NCBI GenBank assembly: GCA_018333515.1
Contig: JAGXSZ010000017.1
Location: 1 to 43,073, forward strand
Direction: 5' to 3'
From: Actinomycetota bacterium
GTDB taxonomy: Bacteria; Actinomycetota; Aquicultoria; Aquicultorales; Aquicultoraceae
DNA length: 43,073 nucleotides
The notes beneath the pieces were generated by a model that saw nothing but the letters and a program-made list of their open reading frames with translations, did no database searches and was not told where the DNA came from. The stretch's first letter is position 1; each line of letters opens with the position of its first letter. The position numbers and the translations under genes were made by a program. Shown here piece by piece: positions 32,593 through 41,596 of the stretch.

Positions 32593-33258
32593 GTGTTGGC
32601 AATGAAGTTTACCCTTAAACTCGAATACTTTACGCTCGCGGCGGATATTTCCGTCGGTAACGAGATCATTGTGTTGCTGGGTCCTTCCGGTTGCGGCAAG
32701 ACTTCGATTCTGCGGAGCATAGCAGGCCTAATGAGGCCGGACGAAGGATTCATTAGGCTCAACGAGCGCACGCTATATTCGTCACTCGATTCAACAGACC
32801 TGAAACCGAGGGCGAGAAACATAGGGCTTGTCTTTCAAGACTACGCTCTGTTTCCGCATATGACTGTTGAGCAAAATGTGAGGTACGGGCCGGCAAATTG
32901 TCCATCGCAAGCCGGGCGAGCTGTGGAAACCGGGGAAATCTTCGAGATGCTGAAAATATCTCAGCTCAAGCGTCGTTACCCAAAACAGCTTTCTGGAGGC
33001 GAAAAACAGCGTGTAGCACTCGCTAGAACGCTAATTATGCGCCCGGAATTGCTTCTGCTCGACGAACCGCTCTCCGCGCTCGATACCGACACCCGCGTAG
33101 AGTTACAATCCGAACTCAAGGAGCTGCAACGACACTGGGATATCCCGTTTATCCTGGTGACACACGATCGCGAAGAGGCCGAGCGATTGGGTGATTCGAG
33201 CGCCGAAGTGCGCGTTGATCGTCGGCTGCACGAGTTCAAACACATCAAAACCATCTAG
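32593..33258 (+). CDS. modC: Molybdate-type ABC transporter ATPase, short form without MOBE domain
   Basis: Encodes 221 residues from a GTG six bases after AGGTGA. Walker A is LLGPSGCGKTSILRSIAGL, the Q-loop is GLVFQDYALFPHMTV, the signature is LSGGEKQRVALART, Walker B is LLLLDEPLSALD and the H-loop is FILVTHDREEAERLGD. ModC usually has about 350 residues, with a C-terminal molybdate-binding MOBE domain; here the frame stops soon after the H-loop and the last 20 residues (DSSAEVRVDRRLHEFKHIKT) do not match the usual continuation. The gene is lower in GC than modA and modB and 111 bp away from them. The nucleotide-binding domain itself is complete, so it may still energise ModAB. Confidence 0.82.
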   Translation: MLAMKFTLKLEYFTLAADISVGNEIIVLLGPSGCGKTSILRSIAGLMRPDEGFIRLNERTLYSSLDSTDLKPRARNIGLVFQDYALFPHMTVEQNVRYGPANCPSQAGRAVETGEIFEMLKISQLKRRYPKQLSGGEKQRVALARTLIMRPELLLLDEPLSALDTDTRVELQSELKELQRHWDIPFILVTHDREEAERLGDSSAEVRVDRRLHEFKHIKTI

Positions 33259-33264
33259 ACACAG

Positions 33265-33286
33265 GGGGCTTTGCGACAAAAGCCCC
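33265..33286 (+). terminator. Hairpin after modC
   Basis: GGGGCTTT (33265-33272), loop GCGACA, AAAGCCCC (33279-33286): an 8-bp stem just after the modC stop, without a T tract. Probably marks the end of the nif-mod transcript. Confidence 0.45.
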
Positions 33287-33430
33287 GGCTGCAAAGTTGC
33301 TATTTCGGGTTGTAAAATCACCGGGACAAGAACGGTCTAGAGTTTGTTATTCCCCAGCGCTAACGGTACAATTGTCGTTAGAACCACGCGCGACACGAAC
33401 AAAATCTCCAAGAAAAGGACAGAATCTCGT

Positions 33431-36124
33431 TTGAAGAATAAAATCATCCTAATCGACGGCAACAGCTTGGTGTATAGGGCGTTTTTCGCGCTGCCGACGA
33501 CGCTTGCGAACTCGAAAGGGCAGGTGACAAACGCGGTCTACGGCTTTACAAGCATGCTCATGAAGCTGCTCAAAGACGAGAAGCCCGATGTGGTCATCGT
33601 CGCCTTCGACCGCGCCGCGCCGACCTTTCGCCACGAGCAGTTCGAAGACTACAAAGCGCATCGCGAGCCGACGCCGGACGACCTTATCAGCCAGTTCCCG
33701 CTTGTCAAAGATGTGTTAGGCGCGCTAAATATCCCGATATATGAACTCGACGGTTTCGAGGCCGACGACATACTGGCGACGCTCGCGTCCCGAGCCGAGG
33801 CCGAAGACGACGATGTGCTGGTAGTCACCGGCGACCGCGACGCGTTCCAGCTCGTCGATGACCACATAAAAATCATGACCACCCGCAAGGGAATCTCGGA
33901 TATCGTCATATACGACCGCGCCAAGGTCATCGAGCGCTACGGGGTCACGCCCGAGCGGGTGCCGGATTACCTCGCGCTCAAAGGCGACGCCTCAGACAAC
34001 ATACCCGGCGTGCCCGGCATCGGCGAGAAGACAGCGGCCAAGCTTATCAGGCAATACGGAAGCGTCGAGGAAATTCTTGCCGGCCTCGATAAAATCGAGA
34101 ACAAGCGCTGGCGGGCGATGCTTGAGGAAAACGCCGCCGAGGCCGAACTCTCTAAAAAGCTGGCTATTCTCGACCGCAATGTGCCGATTGAGGTCGATTT
34201 CAGCGAGTGCCGCGTCGGCGGCTTCGACGAGCAAGAGGTCCGCCGCGTCTTCGCCGACTTAGAGTTTTTTACGCTCCTCGACCGGTTTTTCGCGCGGAGC
34301 AAAGAGCGGCCGTCCCGGCCAACCCAGCCCGCCGAGCCGTCCGACGCCGGCGCGCCTACAACCGCGACAGCCGGACCCGACATCGTATATCTCACAACCG
34401 AAGAAGACGCGGAGCGACTCGCCGCCGAACTCGACGAAGCGGGGCGGTTCGCCATCGTGGTTCGCGCGGGCGGCGAGAACAGCATCGACCGAGCTATCGA
34501 AGCGCTGGCCATCGCATACGGTGAGGACAAGGTCTATATAGCCAAAGAGGCGACGACACTCTTCGATGAGACCGAGCGGATAATCGGCGCGCAAGAGCTG
34601 CCGCGGCTGCTCAAAACGCAACTCGAGAACGCCAGTATCGCCAAAATCGGCCACGACCTCAAGCAGGTCATGCTCGCACTCTGGAACGAGGATATCGACC
34701 TCGGCGGCATAGCTTTCGACACCGAAATCGCCGCATACCTCATCAACCCCGACCGATCCTCGTACCCGATAGAGGAGTCGGCCGCTATCTATCTCGGCAT
34801 GGCTCTCTCGGGCACGACCGGCGACGAGCGCCTCGCGCTGGAGGCGGTCGCGAACCTGCGCCTCAAGCAGAAGTTCGAGGAGACCCTCGAAGAACAAAAC
34901 CTGTTCAAGCTCTTCGACGAGATAGAGATGCCGCTCATACCCGTTCTCGCCAAGATGGAGCACGAAGGGGTCGGCATAGATGCCGACTATCTGAGCGACC
35001 TCTCTAAAGAGACGGAGCTGCTCCTCGAATCGCTGGAAAACGATATCTACTCCCTGGCGGAACAAGAGTTTAACATCAACTCCCCGCGGCAGCTCGGCGT
35101 CATCCTCTTCGAGAAGCTCGGTTTGCCGAAATCGAAGAAGACCAAGACCGGCTATTCGACCGACGCGAACGTCCTGGCAAAGCTGCTCACCGTCCACCCT
35201 ATAGTCGAGAAGATAGTAAGTTTCCGCGAGTTGGCCAAATTGAAGTCTACCTATATAGACGCGCTCCCGAGGCTTGTCAACGGCAAGACCGGTAAGATTC
35301 ACACCTCGTTCAACCAGACCGTAACGACAACGGGGCGTCTTAGCAGCAGCAACCCGAACCTGCAAAATATCCCGATCCGCACCGAGCTGGGCCGGCGCAT
35401 GCGCGCCGCGTTTATCCCGTCGCGCCCCGGAGAACTCTTTCTATCCGCCGACTATTCCCAGATAGAGCTGCGGCTGCTCGCGCATTACTCGGGTGAAGCG
35501 GTGCTATTGCGGGCGTTCGAAGCCGACGAAGATATTCATGAAGTGACGGCGATAGAGGTCTTCGGTGTCTTGCCCGAGCAGGTGACATCGCAGATGCGGC
35601 GCATCGCTAAGATGGTCAATTTCGGCGTTCTCTACGGCATGAGCGCGTACGGGTTGTCCGACCGGCTCGGTATCCCGGTGGGCGACGCCCGCGCCTTCAT
35701 CGACAAATACTTCAAGAGTCTCCCCAAAGTCGAGGAATTCATCGACAAAACGATAGCCGAAGCGAAAGAGAAGGGCTACGTCGAAACGCTCCTGGGCCGA
35801 AGGCGCTATATCCCCGAACTCAAAAGCGGCAACGGCAGGATTCGAAGCCTCGGCGAGCGGTTTGCGGTCAACGCGCCGCTACAGGGTAGTGCCGCCGACA
35901 TCATAAAGCTGGCGATGGTGCGGGTCGACAAAGAGCTTAAGAGCCAAGCATTTCAGGCGAGAATGGTCCTGCAGGTCCACGATGAGTTGATTTTCGAGAC
36001 ATCCGAGGACGAGTTGGATGCGTTGACCTCGATGGTCAGGGATATCATGGAGCACGCGTTTCCGCTCAGAGTACGCCTAAAAGTCGATGTTTCTTCAGGT
36101 TTTAATTGGAAAGAAGCGAAATAG
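33431..36124 (+). CDS. polA: DNA polymerase I
   Basis: Encodes 897 residues from the TTG at 33431, where the standard N-terminus begins (KNKIILIDGNSLVYRAFFAL); an in-frame extension to 33344 is not similar to PolA. The 5'-3' exonuclease domain (1-290) has FEADDILATLA, VTGDRDAFQLVDD and GDASDNIPGVPGIGEKTA. A 3'-5' exonuclease-like domain (about 330-510) lacks the DTET motif: the first strand reads FAIVVRAGG, so proofreading is probably absent. The polymerase domain shows TTGRLSSSNPNLQNIPIRT, motif A (LFLSADYSQIELRLLAHYSG), the O-helix (RRIAKMVNFGVLYGMSAYG) and motif C (LQVHDELIFE). Repair and Okazaki fragment maturation. Confidence 0.95.
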   Translation: MKNKIILIDGNSLVYRAFFALPTTLANSKGQVTNAVYGFTSMLMKLLKDEKPDVVIVAFDRAAPTFRHEQFEDYKAHREPTPDDLISQFPLVKDVLGALNIPIYELDGFEADDILATLASRAEAEDDDVLVVTGDRDAFQLVDDHIKIMTTRKGISDIVIYDRAKVIERYGVTPERVPDYLALKGDASDNIPGVPGIGEKTAAKLIRQYGSVEEILAGLDKIENKRWRAMLEENAAEAELSKKLAILDRNVPIEVDFSECRVGGFDEQEVRRVFADLEFFTLLDRFFARSKERPSRPTQPAEPSDAGAPTTATAGPDIVYLTTEEDAERLAAELDEAGRFAIVVRAGGENSIDRAIEALAIAYGEDKVYIAKEATTLFDETERIIGAQELPRLLKTQLENASIAKIGHDLKQVMLALWNEDIDLGGIAFDTEIAAYLINPDRSSYPIEESAAIYLGMALSGTTGDERLALEAVANLRLKQKFEETLEEQNLFKLFDEIEMPLIPVLAKMEHEGVGIDADYLSDLSKETELLLESLENDIYSLAEQEFNINSPRQLGVILFEKLGLPKSKKTKTGYSTDANVLAKLLTVHPIVEKIVSFRELAKLKSTYIDALPRLVNGKTGKIHTSFNQTVTTTGRLSSSNPNLQNIPIRTELGRRMRAAFIPSRPGELFLSADYSQIELRLLAHYSGEAVLLRAFEADEDIHEVTAIEVFGVLPEQVTSQMRRIAKMVNFGVLYGMSAYGLSDRLGIPVGDARAFIDKYFKSLPKVEEFIDKTIAEAKEKGYVETLLGRRRYIPELKSGNGRIRSLGERFAVNAPLQGSAADIIKLAMVRVDKELKSQAFQARMVLQVHDELIFETSEDELDALTSMVRDIMEHAFPLRVRLKVDVSSGFNWKEAK

Positions 36125-36144
36125 AATTGCCAAACCGCTTTATT

Positions 36145-36156
36145 TAGCTTAAGCTA
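36145..36156. promoter_or_regulatory. 12-bp palindrome after polA
   Basis: TAGCTTAAGCTA, a perfect dyad in an AT-rich stretch 21 bp after the polA stop; either a small operator or part of a promoter for rpsA. Confidence 0.3.
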
Positions 36157-36332
36157 TATACCAGCAAGGTGAAAAAGCAGTTCAACTAGAGGGATTCTTG
36201 CGGGTAAGCGGCGATGCCGCGTGGATAGAAAGGAAAAGTGGAGTTGAGGGCAGACTGATCAAGTTCGTCTTTTCCCGAGATAACACAGGGTCCATGTCGC
36301 ACTTTAATTACCGTTAGGACGGATAGCCCGCA

Positions 36333-36360
36333 GCCACCCCTGGTGGCATTTTTGTTTTTA
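36333..36360 (+). terminator. Intrinsic terminator in the leader of rpsA
   Basis: GCCACC-CCT-GGTGGC (6-bp stem, 36333-36347) followed by ATTTTTGTTTTT. It lies only about 40 bp upstream of the rpsA start, so it either ends the polA transcript, with a start of transcription squeezed in after it, or attenuates rpsA. The remaining leader (36157-36332) has a GCGGC/GCCGC hairpin and looks structured, but matches no riboswitch I can name. Confidence 0.75.
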
Positions 36361-36397
36361 ATCGCCTATTGCTAAAAATTTGGGAGGTTTTAGATTA

Positions 36398-37933
36398 ATG
36401 TCCGAAAAAGAACCAGTTGATAACCCGGAAAGCTACATGATCATGGGCGAGGACGGAGTGCTCGTCCCCGACTACGATCAAACCATTAAGGTCTTCGATG
36501 ACGGCGACATTGTCGTCGGCGAAGTTGTAAAAGTCGACCGCGATGAGGTCCTCGTAGACATCGGCTACAAGTCGGAAGGCGCGATTCCCGCCAGGGAACT
36601 GTCGATTAAACCCGATGCCGATCCCTTCGAAATCGTCAAGGTGGGCGATCGCATCGAAGCGCTCGTTCTCCAAAAAGAGGATAAAGAAGGAAGACTCATT
36701 CTCTCGAAGAAGCGCGCCGAGTATGAGCAAGCATGGATTAGAATCCAGGCGCTCGCCAATACCAGCGAGACTATCGAGGGAAGCGTCATCGAAGTCGTAA
36801 AAGGTGGGCTGATAGTCAACATCGGTTTAAGAGGTTTCTTGCCGGCGTCGCTAGTCGACTTGAGACGAACAAAAGACCTCCATCAATTCATCGGTCAGAC
36901 CATGGAATGCCGGATTATCGAAATGGATCGCAACAGAAACAACGTGGTTCTTTCGAGACGCGCGGTTCTTGAGGAGGAGAAGAAACACGAGAAGGGCAAA
37001 CTCCTCGAGAAGATAGTCAAGGGAGCGGTGCTCGAAGGCAAAATCTCGAGTATCGTCGACTTTGGAGCATTCGTCGACCTTGGCGGAATAGACGGACTTA
37101 TCCACATCTCGGAACTCTGCTGGAACCATATCGACCACCCGTCAGAAGTCGTGGCGGTCGGTGACGATGTCAAAGTCCAGGTCTTGGATGTCGACTTCGA
37201 CCGCGAGAGAATCTCTCTCGGGCTTCGTCAGACACAGGAAGACCCCTGGAGACAAAAGGTAAGCGGCTACAAGGTGGACCAGCTCATAACAGGCAAGGTA
37301 ACAAAGCTCGTGCCGTTCGGCGCGTTCGTCGAAGTAGAAGAGGGCCTCGAAGGTCTCATCCACATCTCGGAACTTGCGCATAAGCATGTCGAGATGCCGG
37401 AAGAAATCGTCAAGGTGGGCGAGAACGTCGATGTTAAAATCGTCGGTATCGATGTCGACAAAAGAAGGGTAAGCCTGAGCGTCAAACAGACGCTGCCCGC
37501 ACCGGACGAGACTAAAGTAGAGGCCGCGGCGGAGACAGAAGATGTCCAAGCAGCCGCTGACGCGGTAGTCGTCGAAGAGGTAAAGATTCCCGTAATCGAG
37601 ACCGCCGAAGAAGAGGCAGTAGTCGTCGAGGTTGTAGCTGAAGAAGTTATAGTAGGGGAAGCTGTAGCCGAGGAAGTTATAGCCGGGGCAGCCCCCGAAG
37701 AAGCCGCGGCGCCCGCGGAAGCCGAGGAGACAGCAGACGAGACAGCCGAGGAAACCGTAGAAGAAACGGTTGTCGAAGAAGTCGCTGTCGAAGAAGGCGC
37801 AACCGAAGCTGTTGAAGAGGTAATCGAAGCAGCCGCCGAAGAAGAAGCGACGGTTCCGGTCACGCCGGGTTCGCTCGAGGACGTGCTCAGCCAAATGAAG
37901 AAAGAGCACCCCAAGAAAGGGTCGGGCGCGTAG
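36398..37933 (+). CDS. rpsA: Ribosomal protein S1 with an acidic C-terminal tail
   Basis: Encodes 511 residues from the ATG at 36398, 10 nt after GGGAGG. Four S1 RNA-binding folds are visible: VVGEVVKVDRDEVLVDIGYK, EGSVIEVVKGGLIVNIGLRG, EGKISSIVDFGAFVDLGG and TGKVTKLVPFGAFVEVEEG, the last two followed by GLIHISEL. Four-domain S1 proteins are typical of Actinobacteria and some Firmicutes. From about residue 370 the protein is a low-complexity tail of Glu, Ala and Val (over 110 residues), ending in LEDVLSQMKKEHPKKGSG, which resembles the end of actinobacterial S1. S1 helps mRNAs bind the 30S subunit. Confidence 0.93.
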   Translation: MSEKEPVDNPESYMIMGEDGVLVPDYDQTIKVFDDGDIVVGEVVKVDRDEVLVDIGYKSEGAIPARELSIKPDADPFEIVKVGDRIEALVLQKEDKEGRLILSKKRAEYEQAWIRIQALANTSETIEGSVIEVVKGGLIVNIGLRGFLPASLVDLRRTKDLHQFIGQTMECRIIEMDRNRNNVVLSRRAVLEEEKKHEKGKLLEKIVKGAVLEGKISSIVDFGAFVDLGGIDGLIHISELCWNHIDHPSEVVAVGDDVKVQVLDVDFDRERISLGLRQTQEDPWRQKVSGYKVDQLITGKVTKLVPFGAFVEVEEGLEGLIHISELAHKHVEMPEEIVKVGENVDVKIVGIDVDKRRVSLSVKQTLPAPDETKVEAAAETEDVQAAADAVVVEEVKIPVIETAEEEAVVVEVVAEEVIVGEAVAEEVIAGAAPEEAAAPAEAEETADETAEETVEETVVEEVAVEEGATEAVEEVIEAAAEEEATVPVTPGSLEDVLSQMKKEHPKKGSGA

Positions 37934-37949
37934 TAAGACGCAATATCTT

Positions 37950-37978
37950 AAGGGCCTTGCGTTGCGGGGCCCTTTTTA
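37950..37978 (+). terminator. Terminator of rpsA
   Basis: AAGGGCC (37950-37956) pairs with GGCCCTT (37968-37974), followed by TTTAAG. Flanking CTT/AAG can extend the stem. Confidence 0.75.
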
Positions 37979-38131
37979 AGTTGGACTTTCCACGGACATC
38001 AGGGCGTTAATCGGTTCGCGACGACGGTGGGACGGTGGTTCGCCGGTGTCTCCGGTATGGGTATCTGGTATAGTGTTCAATATGAACAGATGGAAGAGCG
38101 GGTTTAGGCCCGTTCCGGGCCGGGGATTGTC

Positions 38132-38743
38132 ATGAAGATTATCGGTGTAACCGGGCCAATAGCGTCGGGCAAGTCGGCAGTGACCGCGCTTCTTAAGGAA
38201 AAAGGGGCGGACGTTATCGACGCGGATGAAATCGCGCGCGAGGTCGTCGAACCGGGCAGGCCGGCGTGGACGGATATAGTCGAGCATTTCGGCGAGAGCG
38301 TGCTCCGGCCCGACCAAAGCATAGACCGGCCCGAGTTGGGCAGAATCGTCTTCGGGGATGCCGAACAACGCGAGGCCTTGAACGAGATCGTTCACCCCCG
38401 CGTTATCGATGAGGTAGATAGCCGCCTTCGCGAGTTGGAGGCGATAAATAGACCCGACGCCGTCGTAGTTATCGACGCGCCGCTCTTGATTGAGGTCGGC
38501 ATGGACAAGCGTTGCGCACACACGGTTGTCGTGACGGCGGATGAAGATATCCGGCTGGAGCGCCTTCTCAAAAAAGGCCTTTCCAGAGAAGAGGCCGAAA
38601 GTCGCGTCGGCGCACAGCGAGGGAAAGACGCCCTTGAGAAGTTCGCGGATGTGGTCGTTGCAAATAACGGAACCTTAGACGAACTCAAAGAACAAACGGA
38701 AGCACTATGGAAGGTAATTCAAGCCGACAGTCTCGATGATTAA
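38132..38743 (+). CDS. coaE: Dephospho-CoA kinase
   Basis: Encodes 203 residues. It performs the last step of coenzyme A synthesis, phosphorylating the 3' hydroxyl of dephospho-CoA. The P-loop is GVTGPIASGKSAVTALLKEK, followed by VIDADEIAREVVEPG (substrate Asp), GRIVFGDAEQREALNEIVHP and VVVIDAPLLIEVGMDK; the lid region is RLLKKGLSREEAESRVGAQ. Length is normal. Lies between rpsA and a lytic transglycosylase, a common actinobacterial neighbourhood (rpsA-coaE-uvrB). Confidence 0.93.
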   Translation: MKIIGVTGPIASGKSAVTALLKEKGADVIDADEIAREVVEPGRPAWTDIVEHFGESVLRPDQSIDRPELGRIVFGDAEQREALNEIVHPRVIDEVDSRLRELEAINRPDAVVVIDAPLLIEVGMDKRCAHTVVVTADEDIRLERLLKKGLSREEAESRVGAQRGKDALEKFADVVVANNGTLDELKEQTEALWKVIQADSLDD

Positions 38744-38774
38744 TCACTGTCGGTTAACGTATTAGGACGAAGCA

Positions 38775-39341
38775 ATGAGATTATCCAAAATCGCAATAAT
38801 CGTAGTAATACTGCCCTTTTTTGTCATCATGTGGTATCAATGGTCTTTTACCGACAGGTTCGACCAGGTATTTTACCCCCTTGAATACAAAGAGGAAATA
38901 GGTCAAGCGAGCGAGAAATATTCGATAGACCCCTACTTGATAGCGGCGATGATCTACGAGGAGAGCAAGTTCAATCCGTCTTCCGAATCCCGGGCGGGTG
39001 CCGTCGGCTTGATGCAAATCATGCCCGATACCGGACGGTGGGTCGCGGGCAAGCAGAAGCGCAACTTTCATGTCGGCGACTTACTGGACTACAGGGTCAA
39101 CATCGATATGGGTTGCTGGTACTTCGACTACCTGCGCGATAGATACGATGACGAGCGCCTGGCGCTGGCCGCGTACAACTCCGGCCACAAAAACGTCGAC
39201 CATTGGCTTAACAAGGGCCTTCATAATAATGTCGACGACCTGATAAAGACGATTCCTTTCAAAGAAACCCGAGAATATGTTGAGAAGGTAATGAACACGA
39301 GACAGCGTTACGCCGACATCTATGCGGGTGAGTTCCGATAG
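38775..39341 (+). CDS. Membrane-anchored lytic transglycosylase (SLT domain)
   Basis: Encodes 188 residues. Residues 5-22 (KIAIIVVILPFFVIMWYQW) form an N-terminal membrane anchor or uncleaved signal. The rest is a Slt70-type lysozyme fold: IDPYLIAAMIYEESKFNP with the catalytic Glu, then SRAGAVGLMQIMPDTGRWVA, DYRVNIDMGCWYFDYL and ALAAYNSGHKNVDHWL. It cleaves peptidoglycan glycan strands, forming anhydro ends. Placed between coaE and uvrB, 31 bp after coaE. Confidence 0.9.
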   Translation: MRLSKIAIIVVILPFFVIMWYQWSFTDRFDQVFYPLEYKEEIGQASEKYSIDPYLIAAMIYEESKFNPSSESRAGAVGLMQIMPDTGRWVAGKQKRNFHVGDLLDYRVNIDMGCWYFDYLRDRYDDERLALAAYNSGHKNVDHWLNKGLHNNVDDLIKTIPFKETREYVEKVMNTRQRYADIYAGEFR

Positions 39342-39388
39342 GCGCGATGAGTGTCAAAACCTCTCGAATTCCGTAGAATAGAAGTACT

Positions 39389-41401
39389 ATGAGTGATATG
39401 AACGACTTTAGAATCGAGGCCCCTTACGAGCCGAAAGGGGACCAACCGCAAGCTATAGAGAAATTGATCGCGGGCGTCAGGGGCGGATGCAACTACCAGA
39501 CGCTCCTCGGCGTGACCGGCTCGGGTAAGACCTATACCATGGCTAAGGTCATCGATAATATCGGGCGACCCACCCTCATAATCGCGCCCAATAAGACCTT
39601 GGCGGCGCAGCTCTGCAACGAGTTCAAGTACTTCTTCCCGACGAGCGCGGTAGAATATTTCGTGAGCTACTACGACTATTACCAACCCGAGGCCTATATC
39701 CCGCATACCGACACCTACATCGAGAAGGACTCATCGATAAACGACGAGATAGACAAGCTGCGGCACGCCGCGACCAGCGCGCTCTTTACCCGACGCGACG
39801 TCATCATAGTCGCTTCGGTCTCCTGCATCTACGGCCTCGGCTCGCCCGAGGACTACCGGGCGACCGTCGTGTTTTTGAATAAGGGCGAAGACTACAACCT
39901 CGACCACATCTTAAAGAAACTGGTCAAAATAAAGTACCAGCGGAACGATTACAGTTTTACTCGGGGCACCTTCAGGGTACGCGGAGATGTGCTCGAGATA
40001 TTTCCGGCTTACGATGAGATAGGTATCCGCGTCGAGTTCTTCGGCGATACGGTTGAGCGAATCGCCGGCATCGACCCGCTCACCGGCGAGATAATGCGCG
40101 AGCACGGGCGGACGGCCATCTATCCGGCGACGCACTTCGTCACCGTCGAAGATAAGATAGAGCGGGCGCTCAGCTCCATCCAGAACGAGATGGTAGACCG
40201 CGTAATAGAGCTAAAGGAGCAGGGGAAGCTTTTGGAGGCGCAGAGGCTCGAGCAGCGCACCAACTTCGACCTGGAGATGTTGCGTGAAGTCGGCTATTGT
40301 AACGGCGTCGAGAATTATTCGCGGCACTTTAGCGGCAAAGCGCCGGGCGAGCCGCCCGATACGCTCATCGACTACTTCCCGAAGGATTTGCTCGTCCTTA
40401 TCGACGAGTCGCATATCACCGTCCCGCAGCTAAACGGGATGTACAACGGCGACCGCTCGCGCAAACTAACCCTCGTCGAGCACGGCTTCCGGCTGCCCTC
40501 GGCGGTCGACAACCGCCCCTTGCGCTTCGAGGAGTTCATAGAGAAAGTGCCGCAAATCGTCTTTGTAAGCGCCACGCCGGGGCCTTTTGAGGCGCGGGTC
40601 TCCGAGCAAGTCGCCGAGCAAATCATCCGCCCGACCGGGCTGGTCGACCCCGAAGTCATAGTAAAACCGACCGGAGGTCAAGTCGACGACCTCTTCGACT
40701 TGATTAAGACGCGCATCGACAAGAACGAGCGCGTACTGGTGACCACGCTAACCAAGAAGATGGCCGAAGACCTAACCGACTATTATTTCGAGTTGGGGGT
40801 CAGGGTACGCTACCTCCACTCCGACATCGACACGCTTGAACGTGTGAAGATATTGACCGACCTGCGGCGCGGCGATTTCGACGTCCTCGTCGGCATAAAT
40901 CTGCTCCGCGAAGGACTCGACCTGCCCGAAGTCTCGCTCGTCGCCATCCTCGACGCCGACAAAGAGGGCTTCCTCCGTTCCGAGCGCTCGCTAATCCAGA
41001 CTATAGGGCGTGCCGCCCGGAACGTCAGCGGGCAGGTCGTGATGTACGCCGACTCGGTGACCGATTCGATGAGCCGCGCGATAAACGAGACGAACCGCCG
41101 CCGTAAGCTCCAGAAAGATTACAATGAGGCGCACGGTATCGAGCCCGAGAGCATCCGCAAGGCCGTAACCGATATCATCCAAAGCGTTGTCGCCGAATCG
41201 GGCAAGCTCTACAAGGCCCGCAAAGACAGCGACGAGATAGAGAAGATACCCCGCCAGGAGCTGGAGAATATCATCCGCGCCCTCGAAGAAGAGATGCGAA
41301 CCGCCGCCGAGAGCCTCGACTTCGAAAAAGCCGCCCTCCTCCGCGACGAGATGTTCGAACTCCGCAAAGCAAAAGAGCAAAAAAGGGGGTCAGGTCTTTA
41401 A
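39389..41401 (+). CDS. uvrB: UvrABC system protein B
   Basis: Encodes 670 residues; a second ATG three codons later (39398) is also possible. UvrB is the damage-verifying helicase of nucleotide excision repair. It shows Walker A ([18 protein letters not shown]), the beta-hairpin ([20 protein letters not shown]), [38 protein letters not shown] and QTIGRAARN, and the C-terminal UVR coiled-coil ([20 protein letters not shown]) that contacts UvrC. The last residues, GSGL and the stop codon TAA, are encoded by a GGGGTCAGGTCTTTA repeat (41386-41400), so a repeat insertion has replaced the original end of the gene. The UVR motif itself is complete, so function is probably kept. Confidence 0.95.
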   Translation: MSDMNDFRIEAPYEPKGDQPQAIEKLIAGVRGGCNYQTLLGVTGSGKTYTMAKVIDNIGRPTLIIAPNKTLAAQLCNEFKYFFPTSAVEYFVSYYDYYQPEAYIPHTDTYIEKDSSINDEIDKLRHAATSALFTRRDVIIVASVSCIYGLGSPEDYRATVVFLNKGEDYNLDHILKKLVKIKYQRNDYSFTRGTFRVRGDVLEIFPAYDEIGIRVEFFGDTVERIAGIDPLTGEIMREHGRTAIYPATHFVTVEDKIERALSSIQNEMVDRVIELKEQGKLLEAQRLEQRTNFDLEMLREVGYCNGVENYSRHFSGKAPGEPPDTLIDYFPKDLLVLIDESHITVPQLNGMYNGDRSRKLTLVEHGFRLPSAVDNRPLRFEEFIEKVPQIVFVSATPGPFEARVSEQVAEQIIRPTGLVDPEVIVKPTGGQVDDLFDLIKTRIDKNERVLVTTLTKKMAEDLTDYYFELGVRVRYLHSDIDTLERVKILTDLRRGDFDVLVGINLLREGLDLPEVSLVAILDADKEGFLRSERSLIQTIGRAARNVSGQVVMYADSVTDSMSRAINETNRRRKLQKDYNEAHGIEPESIRKAVTDIIQSVVAESGKLYKARKDSDEIEKIPRQELENIIRALEEEMRTAAESLDFEKAALLRDEMFELRKAKEQKRGSGL

Positions 41402-41415
41402 TTTTTAGCCTTCAA

Positions 41416-41505
41416 AGCCTGGGGTCAGGTCTTTAATTTTTAATTTAGCGGACAACAAAGAGCCTGGGGTCAGGTCTTTAATTGTTAATTTAGCGGACAA
41501 CAAAG
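41416..41505 (+). repeat. Two tandem 45-bp repeats upstream of the transposase
   Basis: Units 41416-41460 and 41461-41505 begin AGCCTGGGGTCAGGTCTTTA and end GCGGACAACAAAG and differ at one base (TTTTT against TTGTT). A partial third copy, without the GCGGACAACAAAG part, overlaps the end of uvrB. The array suggests slippage or repeated insertion at the left end. Confidence 0.85.
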
Positions 41506-41596
41506 GGACAAAGAACCAACAGACCAAAGGTATATAGCGACACAAGTACAAAACCGGTCTTTACTATCAGCTTAGTCTCTACTATCATTAGCTATT

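Noticed and set aside
36157-36332. Cyclic-di-GMP, T-box or cobalamin riboswitch upstream of rpsA
   Set aside because: None of the conserved core motifs of these classes could be found.
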